In this document: one piece after another, positions 1-5,061 of the stretch
Layout of the letters: every line of letters starts with the position of its first letter
Position numbering within the stretch: the stretch's first letter is position 1
Assembly (NCBI GenBank): GCA_028695865.1
Contig: JAQVID010000214.1
Coordinates: 1-6,188 of the forward strand
Reading direction: 5' to 3'
Source of the DNA: Thermoguttaceae bacterium
GTDB lineage: Bacteria; Planctomycetota; Planctomycetia; Pirellulales; Thermoguttaceae
Length of the DNA stretch: 6,188 nt
Program-made: the position numbers and the translations under genes
Notes under the pieces: generated by a model
What the model was told of the DNA's origin: nothing
Databases searched by the model: none
Seen by the model: only the letters and a program-made list of their open reading frames with translations

Positions 1-172
1 TCAAACATTTCCCCTGACAAGGGGCTTCTTCAAACATTTTCCCTGACAAGGGACTTGTTCAAACATTTTCCCTGACAAGGGGCTTGTTCAAACATTTTCC
101 CTGACATGGAGCTTCTTTAAACATTTTATTCTGATAAGGGGCTTCCTCAAATATTTTCCCTGACATCTGGCC
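1..172. repeat. 29-bp tandem repeat array, about six copies
   Basis: Copies begin at 1, 30, 59, 88, 117 and 147. The consensus starts TCAAACATTTTCCCTGACAA and continues GGGGCTTGT. The first four units are 29 bp; the fifth has one extra base and several substitutions, and the sixth degrades after about 25 bases, so the array decays toward its right end. Each good unit contains the inverted repeat ACAAG-ggg-CTTGT, and unit 1 also has CCCC-tgacaa-GGGG, so transcripts could form small serial hairpins. The units abut directly with no spacers, so this is not CRISPR. Every unit carries TGA in the context TTCCCTGA. The left end is cut by the window edge and the true copy number is unknown. Confidence 0.9.
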
Positions 173-192
173 CACTGATGCGGTCAAAAGTT

Positions 193-220
193 TATTGCTA
201 AACTGGGTAATTTAGCGATA
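193..220. other. Inverted repeat, 10-bp arms
   Basis: TATTGCTAAA (193-202) and TTTAGCGATA (211-220) pair over ten positions, with one G-U wobble if transcribed on the plus strand, around the 8-nt loop CTGGGTAA. There is no T-tract after either arm, so it is not an obvious intrinsic terminator. It could be an operator-like palindrome or a remnant of a mobile or repeat element. No function can be assigned. Confidence 0.45.
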
Positions 221-308
221 TTACTGCCGGCGATTTCTTCTTACGTTTGGCCATGCAACGGATTTATCTCGGCAAAAAACCTCCTCTTGGCCGGTATGAA
301 TAAGTTAG

Positions 309-389
309 GTCGCTTCCGTCGCGTGTGTCGCTTCCGTCGCGTGTGTCGCTTCCGTCGCGTGTGTCGCTTCCGTCGCGTGTGTCGCGTCC
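309..389. repeat. 18-bp perfect tandem repeat, four copies plus partial
   Basis: The unit GTCGCTTCCGTCGCGTGT occurs four times without a mismatch (309-326, 327-344, 345-362, 363-380) and a partial fifth copy follows (GTCGCGTCC, 381-389). The unit is a multiple of three, so open frames run through it on both strands; this explains low-complexity ORFs such as (VSLPSR)n on the plus strand. Perfect identity between copies indicates recent expansion. It is more GC-rich than the surrounding bases. Confidence 0.95.
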
Positions 390-404
390 AAGATGTTCTC
401 CCAC

Positions 405-440
405 TTTGGACATGACTCCTGGCACTATGGACATGACCCC
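405..440. repeat. 21-bp imperfect tandem repeat, two copies
   Basis: TTTGGACATGACTCC (405-419) and TATGGACATGACCCC (426-440) match at 13 of 15 positions with a period of 21 bp. The core GGACATGAC is identical in both. It lies directly beside the 18-bp array and the 29-bp pair at 469, so it belongs to the same repeat-rich tract. Confidence 0.7.
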
Positions 441-468
441 TTGTATCCTGTATAATCATGTCACTGCC

Positions 469-526
469 ATGGTTCCTCCCGCTAAACGGAAGCTGATATG
501 GTTCCTCCCGCTAAATGGAATTGGTG
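469..526. repeat. 29-bp tandem duplication containing a ribosome-binding-site-like motif
   Basis: ATGGTTCCTCCCGCTAAA occurs at 469-486 and again at 498-515, each followed by a one-base variant of CGGA/TGGA, giving a 29-bp period with the last seven bases of each unit diverged. Read on the minus strand, each unit contains AGCGGGAGGAACCAT, a strong Shine-Dalgarno plus start-codon arrangement. In the copy at 469 this gives ATG; in the copy at 498 the triplet reads ATA. The sequence is unrelated to the 29-bp array at the window start. Confidence 0.85.
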
Positions 527-706
527 TCGCGACCTCCATTTTAACAGAAAATCATGTCCGCTTCACGCCCATTTCCATTTTCCTTTCAATTACAACGTTT
601 TGCTTTTCCAAAACGCCGGATGAACCGAAAAAGAAATAATTGAGATGTGCTGTGAAAAAGTTGTATGCAGTGCCGTACAAAATTGCGCAGTGTAAGCTTG
701 CGATTC

Positions 707-745
707 GTAAATTACATTGTGCAAAATTGCATTGAGTAAATTGCG
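707..745. repeat. Degenerate 15-bp tandem repeat
   Basis: GTAAATTACATTGTG (707-721), CAAAATTGCATTGAG (722-736) and TAAATTGCG (737-745) form an imperfect 15-bp periodic tract with the shared core AAATTrC. A related stretch, CAAAATTGCGCAGTG, lies just upstream at 678-692. The similarity is visible but partial, so this may be an old, eroded array. Confidence 0.5.
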
Positions 746-868
746 GCCGGCGTCGAAAGTGTCGAAAAAGACAAGGAAGTCCACGAAGTTTTGCATGTAT
801 TGCTCGACCGGGAACACGAGCTTGATCCAAATGACTTCAATTTACTGAAACATTACCTTTTATTTTAA
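740..868 (+). pseudogene. C-terminal-like reading-frame fragment, unknown family
   Basis: From the in-frame stop at 737-739 to TAA at 866-868 the frame is open for 42 codons and reads like a natural protein end: a charged, amphipathic stretch with VESVEKDKEVHEVLHVLLD followed by REHELDPNDFNLLKHYLLF. There is no ATG and no ribosome binding site at its beginning, and the stop immediately upstream sits in the degenerate 15-bp repeat, so it looks like the 3' remnant of a gene whose 5' part was lost. I do not recognise the family. The 96-bp repeat begins on the last base of its stop codon. It could also be a chance open frame. Confidence 0.28.
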
Positions 869-1101
869 CCGATACTTGAAATTTTGATCATTCACTACCC
901 GCTTACCTTCGCAATCGGGGAGGGATTCAGGCCACGCAACACGAAAGATTAACTAAAACCTAACACAAAAGATTAAGTATAACCGATTTTATATTGCCTA
1001 TTATTACCGATACTTGAAATTTTGATCATTCACTACCCGCTTACCTTCGCAATTGGGGAGGGATTCAGGTCACGCAACACGAAAGATTAACTAAAACCTA
1101 A
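868..1101. repeat. 96-bp direct repeat, two copies 138 bp apart
   Basis: Bases 868-963 recur at 1006-1101 with only two differences, both C in the left copy and T in the right copy (at 916/1054 and 932/1070). The 42-bp spacer (964-1005) is itself partly repetitive: AACACGAAAGATTAACTAAA (from 938) is echoed as AACACAAAAGATTAAGTATA (from 962), a 24-bp period. The right copy ends 25 bp before the peptidase start codon, so the 5' leader of that gene lies largely within repeat DNA. No tRNA, known riboswitch or transposase end is recognisable in the unit. It may be a dispersed non-coding repeat or a tandem duplication of the gene's upstream region. Confidence 0.93.
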
Positions 1102-1126
1102 ATAACAGAAAGAAGCAGATACTACC

Positions 1127-2425
1127 ATGGATAAAAGTTCCGCCCAGAACATGAAAAAATATACGCAAATGCTGTCCGAAACAATAGGAGTGCGACTTGC
1201 CGGTTCCCCTCAAGAGCGAGCGGCGGCAGAATATATTGGTTCGACATTTGCCGAATTCGGTGGAAACGTTGTCATTGAAGAATTTCCCGTCATTCAAAGG
1301 TGTGTCGAATCAGAGACGCTCGAAATATTTTATGAGGGACACTGGCAGGCTTTTCCCTGTTCTCTCTTTGGGTCGTCGCCATCCACGAAAGGTCAAACGA
1401 TAGAAGCGGAACTTGTGTATTTCGATACGGCGACAGGATATCAACATTCCGATCTTTCATTTTTGACCGGAAAAGCCGTTGTTCATCTGGGTTGTCATAT
1501 CGAGAGCGCGGAGAATTACCGCCGTCTCATGGCGGCGCGACCTGCATTTATTCTGTTTGTGGACACACGTTATCCCGGGACAATCCAGTTGGCGGACGGA
1601 CTCTTTCCCGCTTATGTGAAAACATACGGTGCGGTTCCAAGTTTGAACGTTGCTTATATGGACGCCTGGAATTGGAAGACCGGGAAATCTCGTTATGCCC
1701 GAATCAACGTTGCGGGTCAGTTATTGGAAAGCCTTTCGACCAATGTCGTTTATGAATGGAAAGGAACGGATCCGGACGCGGAAATAATCTACGCAGGCGG
1801 ACACCACGATACGCAGGCCGGAACAGTCGGCGCCGACGATAACGCAATAGGCAGCGCGGCCGTCCTGGAGCTTGCGCGTCTGCTGTCAACCAAACAGCAC
1901 AAGCGAACATTCCGACTCATTAGTTTCGGAACGGAGGAACAACTTTCGGTGGGCAGCGCGTCCTATGTCCGAAAACACCGAGCTGAAATTGAAAAACGGG
2001 GCGTATTCATGTGTAATTTTGATTCGTTCGGTTCCGTGCTTGGCTGGGGAGAGTTTACGATCAATGCCAAAGAACCGCTTTGCGAACTGATTCGCAAATC
2101 GTATCATGACGAAGGAGTTTCCTTTGTTGAAAAGCACAATATCGACCCTTATACCGATCAATTTCCGTTTGCGGCGTGTGGCGTTCCAGGAATATGGATA
2201 TTCCGTAGAAACTGTGATTCAGGTCTGTTCTATCATCATCGGATTGATAATACGGTTGACAAGTTGGATTTCGAGGTTACCGCTTCGTATGTAGACGGTG
2301 CTGCCCGGGTTCTCGATTACCTTGCCAATGTCGACGATCTTTCCGTTTATCGCGGCATACCGGAAACGATGACCAGCGAAATCGCAACCATGTTTGAATC
2401 CGTTTACGGTGGGTGGAACAGTTGA
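1127..2425 (+). CDS. M28-family zinc aminopeptidase-like protein
   Basis: This 432-residue protein belongs to the M28 metallopeptidase family (aminopeptidase Y/S type), which uses two zinc ions to remove N-terminal residues from peptides. All five expected metal ligands and the catalytic acid are visible: His226 in GGHHDT, Asp237 in GADDN, the Glu270-Glu271 pair in GTEEQ (general base and ligand), Asp299 in NFDSFG, and His370 in YHHRIDN. Residues about 92-178 resemble a protease-associated (PA) insertion (LTGKAVVHL, then PAFILFVDTR, then GAVPSLNVAY). There is no signal peptide or membrane segment, so it should act in the cytoplasm. ATG 1127 is the first start after the in-frame TAA at 1103; the Shine-Dalgarno is weak (AGAAAGAAG). 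It stands alone, with repeats upstream and a 561-bp gap to the next start. Substrate specificity cannot be told from the sequence. Confidence 0.93.
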   Translation: MDKSSAQNMKKYTQMLSETIGVRLAGSPQERAAAEYIGSTFAEFGGNVVIEEFPVIQRCVESETLEIFYEGHWQAFPCSLFGSSPSTKGQTIEAELVYFDTATGYQHSDLSFLTGKAVVHLGCHIESAENYRRLMAARPAFILFVDTRYPGTIQLADGLFPAYVKTYGAVPSLNVAYMDAWNWKTGKSRYARINVAGQLLESLSTNVVYEWKGTDPDAEIIYAGGHHDTQAGTVGADDNAIGSAAVLELARLLSTKQHKRTFRLISFGTEEQLSVGSASYVRKHRAEIEKRGVFMCNFDSFGSVLGWGEFTINAKEPLCELIRKSYHDEGVSFVEKHNIDPYTDQFPFAACGVPGIWIFRRNCDSGLFYHHRIDNTVDKLDFEVTASYVDGAARVLDYLANVDDLSVYRGIPETMTSEIATMFESVYGGWNS

Positions 2426-2934
2426 TCCTCACACGTCGATTCGTTCGGTACTTGCGATGGAATAAGCCGGGGGCGACCTTTGTCCGATTCCGGAAAACCA
2501 GGGAACTTGTGTCCGTGACATATCATCAGGAGCAACGCCAATCGGAATCTTTCTGAATATCACAAAGGGCAAGTGATCGTGTCAGCGACAAAACGATATG
2601 CTTGCCTGAAATGGAGCAAATTCTGGGGCAGCGGATGATATATTGCTCTTTGACATGTCCGGTCGCGGTAATGGAAAGGCCGGCAGAAACCGGTTCAAAC
2701 GCGGTATTGATTTCATTTTGTCTGAATCCCAACATGCTCCACGAAGGGAAATGCGCAAATGAGCGACAGTGCGTTTATGTCACGGCATTCTTACACATGA
2801 ATAGATTCTATCGCGAATCGGTGAGCGAATGTCGGAAAAAGGGGGATAAAGGAAGTCTGTTCTGCAGAAAGTGGTACAATTATCGAGTGTCAAAGAATAC
2901 CTGCTTTTCTTCTTTTAGAAAACCGTAACGTATC
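2426..2934. other. Long intergenic spacer without a convincing gene
   Basis: About 500 bp separate the peptidase stop from the next promoter. The plus-strand frame 2602-2928 (TTG start) has no ribosome binding site and a Cys-rich, low-quality composition. In another plus frame, 2610-2762 reads more like protein (for example GAADDILLFDMSGRGNG) but starts directly after a stop with no start codon or ribosome binding site, so at most it is a gene remnant. The minus-strand frame 2735-2526 likewise has no initiation signal. No clear terminator hairpin follows the peptidase gene and no tandem repeat is obvious, unlike the other spacers in this window. Confidence 0.5.
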
Positions 2935-2962
2935 TTGACAAAACGACGGTATATTGTATGCT
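2935..2962 (+). promoter_or_regulatory. Sigma-70-type promoter for the 71-aa gene and probably the regulator
   Basis: A perfect -35 box TTGACA (2935-2940) is followed after 16 bp by TATGCT (2957-2962), a four-of-six match to TATAAT. Transcription would begin around 2969-2970, leaving a short leader that runs straight into the ribosome binding site AGAAGGAG (2971-2978). No other promoter as good is visible between the 71-aa gene and the regulator, so both genes are probably expressed from here. Confidence 0.7.
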
Positions 2963-2986
2963 TATACAAGAGAAGGAGTTCGCCCC

Positions 2987-3202
2987 ATGGAGTTATTAGA
3001 AACTTTGTCAGAACAGAATAAGGCAAAAGAACCTGTTTTCGAGCAATTGGTTCGAAGAGCGGGTCAGTTGTCGGAGCACCGACGTTTATTGCTTTCCCGA
3101 GCGGTTTGCCGGAGAGTATATGAACAGTTTCGCGAGCGGGATATTGTGCGGGATATGTTGTGTGCCGGTCGCGACTTCTTTTGGACAGAGCCCAACTTGT
3201 AA
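2987..3202 (+). CDS. Small helical protein, unknown function (71 aa)
   Basis: The start at 2987 is chosen because AGAAGGAG (2971-2978) lies eight bases upstream and a strong promoter precedes it; an in-frame ATG-less extension to 2954 would begin inside the promoter. The product is 71 residues, mostly charged and helix-forming, with an acidic N-terminus (MELLETLSEQNKAKE) and an Arg-rich middle (HRRLLLSRAVCRRVYEQFRE). It has two cysteines, ends FFWTEPNL, and has no signal peptide or membrane segment. I do not recognise the family. It lies 97 bp upstream of the sigma-54 activator on the same strand, suggesting an operon and perhaps a role tied to that regulator, for example as a partner or modulator, but this is only context. 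Its 3' part overlaps another open frame (3120-3245). Confidence 0.72.
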   Translation: MELLETLSEQNKAKEPVFEQLVRRAGQLSEHRRLLLSRAVCRRVYEQFRERDIVRDMLCAGRDFFWTEPNL

Positions 3203-3245
3203 AGGGGGAACATATTATGGTTACGACTATGGTTATGGTTATTGA
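3120..3245 (+). CDS. Possible overlapping 41-aa Cys/Gly/Tyr-rich peptide
   Basis: In the +1 frame relative to the 71-aa gene, ATG 3120 is preceded by GGAGAG (3111-3116) and opens 41 codons ending at TGA 3243-3245. The peptide begins MNSFASGILCGICCVPVATS and ends CKGGTYYGYDYGYGY. It contains four cysteines and a striking Gly-Tyr tail encoded by the TATGGT repeat. It overlaps the last 83 bases of the 71-aa gene. It could be a real overlapping peptide, a C-terminal extension of the 71-aa protein reached by +1 frameshifting or lost by a frameshift mutation, or a by-product of repeat expansion. Nothing seen here decides between these. Confidence 0.22.
   Translation: MNSFASGILCGICCVPVATSFGQSPTCKGGTYYGYDYGYGY
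3216..3242. repeat. TATGGT hexamer repeat
   Basis: The tract reads TATGGT-TACGAC-TATGGT-TATGGT-TAT, four hexamers (one diverged) starting 14 bases after the 71-aa gene's stop codon. In frame 3219 it codes for (G-Y)n; in frame 3217 it codes for TMVMVI. It is short and may be a slippage product. Confidence 0.6.
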
Positions 3246-3255
3246 AAGAGAATAA
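3217..3255 (+). CDS. Possible 12-codon leader peptide
   Basis: A strong Shine-Dalgarno AGGGGG (3203-3208) lies eight bases before ATG 3217, opening a 12-codon frame (MVTTMVMVIERE) that ends at TAA 3253-3255, 44 bp before the regulator's start. The initiation signal is better than that of the regulator itself. It might be a short leader ORF influencing translation of the regulator, or the ribosome binding site may be accidental. The low-complexity sequence argues for caution. Confidence 0.22.
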   Translation: MVTTMVMVIERE

Positions 3256-3299
3256 ATTCAAAACGACAGTGCAATCTTCTGTTTTTATACAGGTCTAAA

Positions 3300-4841
3300 A
3301 TGAATGCCCAGAACAATAATTTGGAAATAGAAATTCTTCAAGAGATTAGTACCGTCGTTGTCCATGAGCGTAATATTCATAATATAATAGACAGTATTCT
3401 TGACATTTTGAGTCGGACGATGGAAATGCACCGGGCAACCTTAACGCTTTGCCAGGGGGATACACTTCAGATCGAGGTCTCCCGCGGATTGGACGATTCA
3501 GAAAAGAAACGTGGAATTTATCATCTTGGCGAAGGGATCACCGGTCGAGTGGCGCTTTCCGGAGAGTCTCTTTGCGTGCCCGATATTTCGAAGGACAAAT
3601 ACTTTCTCAATCGAACCGGTGCCCACAAAAAAAACGAGCATACCGCTTTTATTTGTGTTCCGATTATACGTATGGAGCGTATTGTAGGGACATTAAGCGT
3701 CGAGCGTCCCTCTGCCGATCCGGAGCAACTGAAAAAAGATCAAAAGTTTCTTGAAATCATTGGTAATCTGGCCGCAGAAGCCGTAGCCGCGCGACAACTG
3801 GAGCAGGAAGAGAAAGAGAAATTACTCAAAGAAAACGAATCGTTGCGGTCCAAAATTGAGAGTATTGGCAGCCCGGGCAAACTTATCGGAAACTGCCGAA
3901 GCATGCAAGCTCTTTATGAGCAGATACGGCAAGTAGCCCCGACAGACGCCACCGTTCTCATTCGCGGAAGTTCAGGAACGGGAAAAGAACTTGTTGCCAG
4001 TGCCATTCGACAATTGAGTCCACGCAAAGACAAGCCGTTTATCACATTAAACTGTGCGGCGATTCCGGAAGAGCTTGTTGAAAGCGAACTTTTTGGACAC
4101 GAAAAAGGAGCTTTTACCGGAGCGATCAGTCAGCGAATCGGACGAGCGGAAGCCGCCCATACAGGAACGCTTTTTCTCGACGAGATTGGAGATTTGGCCC
4201 CATCGAGCCAGGTTAAGTTACTCCGTTTTCTCCAGGAAAAAACATTTTCACGAATCGGGAGCAATGAAGAAATATCGTCTGATGTCCGCATTATCGCGGC
4301 GACAAGCAGAAATCTCGAAAGCCTCATCGACGAAGGCAAGTTTCGACTCGATCTTTTTTATCGTCTGAATGTCTTTCCGGTTCATATTCCCGATTTGAGC
4401 AAGCGTCGTTGCGATATTCTGCTGCTTGCGGAACATTTCATTGGGAAATACAATCTTCGGTACGGTAAAAACGTGAAAAGGATTTCCCAGCCGGCGATCA
4501 ATTTGCTTTACGCCTATGAATGGCCGGGCAACGTTCGCGAATTGGAAACCTGTATTGAGCGAGCCGTTCTGACTTGCTCAAACGACAGTATCAACAGTTA
4601 CAATCTTCCGCCGTCGCTTCGGTCAGACGCGTCAGGTCCGACGGGCGACGATTTTGCCGATCCTTCCGACTTCAAAACGTTGGTCGCCAATTTTGAGCGG
4701 GAATTAATCATTGATTCTCTCGAAAAAAACAAGGGGAACATGTCAGCCGCGGCCCGGGAACTGAACCTGTCGCCCCGGGTCATTCATTATAAAATCGGCA
4801 TACTCAATATTCACCCGGACTTGTATTCCAAAGATAATTGA
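3300..4841 (+). CDS. Sigma-54-dependent activator, NifA-like (GAF-AAA+-Fis)
   Basis: This 513-residue cytoplasmic regulator binds enhancer DNA and uses ATP hydrolysis to open sigma-54 RNA polymerase complexes. Domains in order: GAF sensor about 18-165, with GEGITGRV (77-84) and FLNRTG (102-107) as in NifA-type GAF domains; a short coiled-coil linker about 166-189; AAA+ domain about 195-432 with Walker A GSSGTGKE (223-230), sigma-54 contact loop GAFTGA (270-275), Walker B TLFLDE (290-295) and the arginine-finger segment FRLDLFYR (348-355); then a linker and a Fis-type helix-turn-helix about 466-507. There is no receiver domain, so control is by ligand or partner binding rather than phosphorylation. 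The four-cysteine oxygen-sensing motif of rhizobial NifA is not seen. The start at 3300 has a modest AGGT (3291-3294) five bases upstream, and the in-frame TGA at 3243 precludes a longer ATG start. Its true target genes are not visible here; NifA orthology is not proved. Confidence 0.94.
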   Translation: MNAQNNNLEIEILQEISTVVVHERNIHNIIDSILDILSRTMEMHRATLTLCQGDTLQIEVSRGLDDSEKKRGIYHLGEGITGRVALSGESLCVPDISKDKYFLNRTGAHKKNEHTAFICVPIIRMERIVGTLSVERPSADPEQLKKDQKFLEIIGNLAAEAVAARQLEQEEKEKLLKENESLRSKIESIGSPGKLIGNCRSMQALYEQIRQVAPTDATVLIRGSSGTGKELVASAIRQLSPRKDKPFITLNCAAIPEELVESELFGHEKGAFTGAISQRIGRAEAAHTGTLFLDEIGDLAPSSQVKLLRFLQEKTFSRIGSNEEISSDVRIIAATSRNLESLIDEGKFRLDLFYRLNVFPVHIPDLSKRRCDILLLAEHFIGKYNLRYGKNVKRISQPAINLLYAYEWPGNVRELETCIERAVLTCSNDSINSYNLPPSLRSDASGPTGDDFADPSDFKTLVANFERELIIDSLEKNKGNMSAAARELNLSPRVIHYKIGILNIHPDLYSKDN

Positions 4842-4890
4842 CCTGCAGATAATTAACCTGCGTGAACCAGATAATTAACCAGCGTGAACG
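4832..4890. repeat. Tandem duplication of the regulator's 3' end
   Basis: AGATAATTGACCTGC (4832-4846) contains the regulator's last two codons plus its TGA stop. It recurs as AGATAATTAACCTGC (4847-4861) and AGATAATTAACCAGC (4869-4883), with one and two mismatches. Copies two and three are each followed by GTGAACC/GTGAACG, so their period is 22 bp while the first step is 15 bp. The TGA is replaced by TAA in the copies. Confidence 0.85.
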
Positions 4891-4937
4891 GTCAATTGAT
4901 CTTGAGCGGCGTCGTCGATAAAAGTATTATGAAAAGC

Positions 4938-4984
4938 CGGCACCCGGGACACAAGGCGTTTTGTATTTCGTGTTCTGAGTGCCG
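4938..4984 (-). terminator. Imperfect hairpin between convergent genes, probable asnA terminator
   Basis: CGGCAC (4938-4943) pairs with GTGCCG (4979-4984), and inside it GGACAC (4947-4952) pairs with GTGTTC (4970-4975) with one G-U, separated by a 3x3 internal loop. Read on the minus strand the stem is followed by GC-TTTT-CATAATAC-TTTT, a weak U-tract, about 54 nt after the asnA stop codon. It could serve as an intrinsic terminator for asnA; for the plus-strand regulator there is no T-tract, so action in that direction is doubtful. Confidence 0.4.
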
Positions 4985-5005
4985 ATATGAACGTCCTGTT
5001 TTCAA

Positions 5006-5061
5006 CAAACTATCGCGACGCCATTCCGCCGGCCAAACTATCGCAACGTGATTCCTGCGGC
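5006..5061. repeat. Tandem duplication of the asnA 3' end
   Basis: The 28-bp segment 5034-5061, which contains the last codons of asnA and its TAG stop (plus-strand CTA at 5038-5040), is repeated immediately downstream of the gene at 5006-5033. The two copies match at 23 of 28 positions and share CAAACTATCGC exactly. The unit 5006-5033 lies wholly in the spacer. Confidence 0.85.

Larger units (their letters stand above)
198..470 (-). pseudogene. Possible decayed minus-strand reading frame with strong initiation signal
   Basis: On the minus strand a strong Shine-Dalgarno sequence GGGAGG (plus 475-480) is followed by AACC and ATG (470-468), but the frame stops after four codons (M-A-V-T, then TGA). 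Beyond that TGA the same frame is open through the 21-bp and 18-bp repeats, giving a hydrophilic peptide with the six-residue unit GSDTRD repeated four times. It meets a TAA about 35 bp before a segment beginning MAKRKKKSPAV, which ends at TAG (200-198). Alternatively, ATG at 459-457 overlaps the TGA as ATGA and opens a 72-codon frame down to 241, very rich in Arg, Lys and His (RHTRRK repeated four times). Neither product resembles a family I recognise. The repeat-driven composition and internal stops favour a decayed or non-coding region. Confidence 0.22.

Noticed and set aside
1..172. CRISPR array
   Set aside because: The 29-bp units abut directly with no spacers, and no cas gene is present.
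420..434. Sigma-54 promoter at TGGCAC
   Set aside because: TGGCAC is present at 420-425, but the -12 position reads ACAT rather than TTGC, and no gene follows.
456..470. TGA recoding (Trp or selenocysteine) in the minus-strand frame
   Set aside because: TGA is the normal stop of both the peptidase and the regulator, Trp is encoded by TGG throughout, and no selenocysteine insertion hairpin is evident.
325..639. Plus-strand ORF of 104 codons
   Set aside because: Its start lies inside the 18-bp repeat, there is no ribosome binding site, and the first part is just the repeat translated; no family resemblance.
552..830. Minus-strand ORFs of 75-92 codons over 552-830
   Set aside because: No initiation signal, composition like random AT-rich sequence, and they run through the eroded 15-bp repeat.
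868..963. Minus-strand coding stretch in the 96-bp repeat (VAWPESLPDCEGKRVV and onward)
   Set aside because: It looks protein-like in the left copy but has no start, and one of the two substitutions turns a Trp codon into TGA in the right copy, so coding selection is not supported. A faint tRNA T-arm resemblance in the same strand also does not extend to a tRNA fold.
2602..2928. Plus-strand ORF of 108 codons in the spacer after the peptidase
   Set aside because: TTG start without a ribosome binding site, unusual Cys-rich composition, no recognisable domain.
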